Shown: positions 61,269 through 64,000 of the stretch, in pieces
Position numbering within the stretch: position 1 is the first letter of the stretch
How the letters are laid out: each line of letters starts with the position of its first letter
Origin: Alphaproteobacteria bacterium
Lineage (GTDB): Bacteria > Pseudomonadota > Alphaproteobacteria > Rhizobiales > Xanthobacteraceae
DNA length: 64,000 nucleotides
NCBI GenBank assembly: GCA_037200445.1
Contig: JBBCGH010000001.1
Span: 3,720,001 to 3,784,000, forward strand
Direction of reading: 5' to 3'
Program-made: the position numbers and the translations under genes
The notes under the pieces: model-generated
The model's input: only the letters and a program-made list of their open reading frames with translations
Told to the model about the DNA's origin: nothing
The model's database searches: none

Positions 61269-63635
61269 TCATTCCGCCGCCTGGCGGCGCGGTGTCTTCT
61301 GCAGTGCCGCCCACACGGTCGCGGGCGTCGCCGGCATGGCGATGTGCTCGGTCCCGAGCGCATCGGTAATTGCGTTCATCACGGCGGCCGGCGCCGCAAT
61401 CGCGCCCGCCTCGCCGCAGCCCTTGATGCCGAGCGGGTTCGACGGACACTTCGTCTCTGTGGTGTCGACCTTGAACGACGGCAGGTAGTCGGCGCGCGGC
61501 ATGGCGTAGTCCATGTACGAGCCGGTCACCAGCTGGCCGTCACTGTCGTACACGGTGCCCTCGTAAAGCGCCTGGCCGACGCCCTGCGCGATGCCGCCAT
61601 GCACCTGGCCCTCGACGATCATCGGATTGATGACGACGCCGAAGTCGTCGACCGCGGTCCACGTGACGACCTCGGTCGCGCCGGTATCCTGATCGATCTC
61701 GACCTCGCAGATGTGGCAGCCGGCCGGGAACGTGAAATTGGTCGGGTCGTAGAACGCGCCCTCCTTCAGGCCGGGCTCGAGCTCGGCGCCGGTGAACTTG
61801 TGCGCGATATAGGCATTGAGCGCGACATCGCCGAACGCCGCCGACTTGTCGGTGCCGGCGACCGTGAACTTGCCGTCCTTGAACTCGATGTCGCCTTCCG
61901 ATGCTTCCAGCATGAAGGCCGCCACTTTCTTGGCCTTCGCCTCGACCTTGTCGAGCGCCTTGACGATCGCCGTCATGCCGACCGCGCCGGAGCGCGAGCC
62001 GTAGGTGCCCATGCCGAACTGCACCTTGTCGGTGTCGCCATGCACGATCGACACGTTCTCGATCGGGATACCGAGCCGCTGCGACACAAGCTGGGCGAAG
62101 GTCGTCTCGTGACCCTGGCCGTGGCTGTGCGAGCCGGTGAGGACTTCGACCGAGCCGGTCGGATTGACGCGCACCTCGGCCGACTCCCACAGGCCGACGC
62201 CCGCACCGAGCGAGCCGACCGCCTGCGACGGCGCGATGCCGCAGGCCTCGATGTAGGTCGAGTAGCCGAGCCCGCGCAGCTTGCCGTTCCGCGCCGAGTC
62301 GCGCTTGCGCTTGCCGAAGCCTTTCACGTCGGCAAGCTCCTGCGCCTTTTTCAGCGAGGCGTGATAGTCGCCCGCGTCGTAGGCCATGATCACCGGCGTC
62401 TGGTGCGGGAAGGTCTTGATGAAGTTGCGCTTGCGCAAATCCGCGGGATCGATGTTCATCTCGCGCGCGCCCGCTTCGACGAGCCGCTCGACCACGAAGG
62501 TCGCCTCCGGCCGCCCTGCCCCGCGATAGGCGTCGACCGGCACGGTGTTGGTGTAGACCGCGTCGACCTCGCAATAGATGTTCGAGATACCGTACTGGCC
62601 CGACAACAGCGTCGCGTAGAGATAGGTCGGCACCGACGACGAGAAGGTCGACATGTAGGCGCCGAGGTTGGCGATGGTCTTCGCGCGCAGCGCCGTGATC
62701 TTGCCTTCGGCATCGAACGCCATCTCGGCGTGGGTGACGTGGTCGCGACCGTGCGCGTCGGTGAGGAACGCCTCGGAGCGGTCCGACACCCACTTCACCG
62801 GCCGGTTCACCCTGCGCGAGGCCCAGAGGCACACGACTTCCTCGGGGTAGATGAAGATCTTCGAACCGAAGCCGCCGCCGACATCAGGCGCGATCACGCG
62901 CAGCTTGTGCTCGGGCGCCATGCCGACGAACGCCGCGATGACGAGCCGCGCCACATGCGGGTTCTGCGACGTATTCCAGAGCGTCAGCGAGTCCGTGCCC
63001 GAGTCGTAATCGGCGAGTGCCGCACGCGGCTCGATCGCATTCGGCACGAGACGGTTGTTGATGATGTCGAGCTTGGTGACGTGGTTTGCGGCCTTGAAAG
63101 CGGCCTCGGTCGCCTTCTGGTCGCCGAGGTGCCACTGATAGATCGTGTTGTTCGGCGCAACGTCGTGGATCAGCGGCGCGCCGGCGCCTTGAGCCTTCGC
63201 GGGATCGGCGACCGCGGGCAACACCTCGTAGTCGATCGCAACCTTCTCGGCCGCGTCCTTCGCCTGGCCGAGCGTCTCGGCGATGACCACCGCGACGGCA
63301 TCGCCCACATGGTTCGCCTTCTCGCTGGCGATCGCCGGGTGCGCCGACATCTTCATCGGCGAGCCGTCCTTCGAGGTGATGGCCCAGCCGCAGATCAGAT
63401 TGCCGATCTTGTCGTTCGCGAGATCGGCGCCGGTCAGCACCGCGACCACGCCCGCGCAATTCTTCGCCTCGCCCGCGTCGATGCGCTTGATCTTCGCGTG
63501 GGCGTGCGGCGAGCGGATGAAGTGGATGTAGGTCTGGCCGGGGCGCGTGACGTCGTCGGTATACTGGCCCTTGCCGGTGATGAACCTGAAGTCTTCCTTG
63601 CGGCGGACTGCCGCGCCGATCCCGGTCGCGCTCAT
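61269..63635 (-). CDS. coxL: Molybdopterin large subunit, form II CO-dehydrogenase-like (CoxL)
   Basis: 788 residues of the xanthine oxidase family. The active-site loop reads VDAYRGAGRPEATF (about 367-376), the form II signature AYRGAGR rather than the AYxCSFR of true CO dehydrogenase; the catalytic Glu is in KGCGEAGAIAAPAAVM. Other motifs: GVVAVLTGADLAND and DVGGGFGSKIFIYPEE. Form II enzymes have weak or no CO oxidation in tests, so the substrate may be another aldehyde or N-heterocycle. Confidence 0.93.
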   Translation of the reverse strand: MSATGIGAAVRRKEDFRFITGKGQYTDDVTRPGQTYIHFIRSPHAHAKIKRIDAGEAKNCAGVVAVLTGADLANDKIGNLICGWAITSKDGSPMKMSAHPAIASEKANHVGDAVAVVIAETLGQAKDAAEKVAIDYEVLPAVADPAKAQGAGAPLIHDVAPNNTIYQWHLGDQKATEAAFKAANHVTKLDIINNRLVPNAIEPRAALADYDSGTDSLTLWNTSQNPHVARLVIAAFVGMAPEHKLRVIAPDVGGGFGSKIFIYPEEVVCLWASRRVNRPVKWVSDRSEAFLTDAHGRDHVTHAEMAFDAEGKITALRAKTIANLGAYMSTFSSSVPTYLYATLLSGQYGISNIYCEVDAVYTNTVPVDAYRGAGRPEATFVVERLVEAGAREMNIDPADLRKRNFIKTFPHQTPVIMAYDAGDYHASLKKAQELADVKGFGKRKRDSARNGKLRGLGYSTYIEACGIAPSQAVGSLGAGVGLWESAEVRVNPTGSVEVLTGSHSHGQGHETTFAQLVSQRLGIPIENVSIVHGDTDKVQFGMGTYGSRSGAVGMTAIVKALDKVEAKAKKVAAFMLEASEGDIEFKDGKFTVAGTDKSAAFGDVALNAYIAHKFTGAELEPGLKEGAFYDPTNFTFPAGCHICEVEIDQDTGATEVVTWTAVDDFGVVINPMIVEGQVHGGIAQGVGQALYEGTVYDSDGQLVTGSYMDYAMPRADYLPSFKVDTTETKCPSNPLGIKGCGEAGAIAAPAAVMNAITDALGTEHIAMPATPATVWAALQKTPRRQAAE

Positions 63636-63695
63636 GGCGTCTCCTCCCCTCGGGATGCTGTGCGGAATTACGGGTGCTGCCTCTCGCGGGCAGCT

Positions 63696-64000
<305 letters not shown>

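Overview
The window is GC-rich, densely coded chromosomal DNA of an alphaproteobacterium, most likely of the order Hyphomicrobiales/Rhizobiales (Bradyrhizobium, Afipia or Pseudolabrys-like). The evidence is the gene content (Usg protein, BcsS, Bug-type solute-binding proteins, a CO-dehydrogenase-like cluster), an RpoH promoter of alphaproteobacterial form before groESL, and several families of dispersed palindromic repeats typical of that group. I see no rRNA, tRNA, CRISPR array, insertion sequence or prophage. The placement is inference from content, not from a marker-gene comparison.

Layout. 0.1-3.8 kb: an EmrAB-type efflux pair diverges from its TetR regulator, with two perfect operators in between. 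3.9-7.6 kb: OsmC, a CinA-N-like protein, a feruloyl-CoA synthase and a receiver-only response regulator. 7.9-16.4 kb: a circularly permuted ATP-grasp protein and an alpha-E protein, then (after an opposite-strand IlvD-type dehydratase and prfC) a transglutaminase, a VapBC-type toxin-antitoxin pair and the Anbu proteasome-like peptidase. 16.5-23.6 kb: a GGDEF/EAL protein, aconitase X in two subunits, a cytochrome b plus Mo-oxidoreductase pair and a Bug protein. 23.7-29.2 kb: small enzymes and regulators (DUF1203, AraC, VOC, SRPBCC, Ogt, SDR), a TumE-type toxin-antitoxin pair whose toxin carries an amber codon, and a second Bug protein. 29.3-36.4 kb: two secreted proteins (one with a phage-type S74 chaperone domain), an MFS carrier, GST, MaoC, a Liv-type binding protein, a TM1367-like protein, a cupin and Usg.

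36.5-38.7 kb: groES-groEL with a CIRCE-like element, an RpoH promoter and a strong terminator. 38.8-48.8 kb: a covalent-flavin amine oxidase, an unrecognised 342-residue protein, a cupin, DUF72 and DUF488 proteins, a TPR protein, an MFS carrier, BcsS, an SsuA-like binding protein and a TauD-type dioxygenase. 48.8-52.6 kb: a TetR-HlyD-ABC-permease exporter operon joined by 4-base overlaps, with one operator. 52.7-55.1 kb: small secreted or membrane proteins. 55.2 kb to the end: a form II (AYRGAGR) molybdenum hydroxylase operon, coxS-L-M-D-E followed by two XdhC-type genes and a MoCF/MobA-like fusion; coxS runs off the window.

The most notable items are the split Anbu/ATP-grasp/alpha-E/transglutaminase locus with a toxin-antitoxin module inside it, the nonsense-broken TumE toxin beside an intact antitoxin, the secreted S74 protein, the interlocked double-operator promoter of the efflux genes, and a palindromic repeat family that lies over gene ends and provides stop codons.
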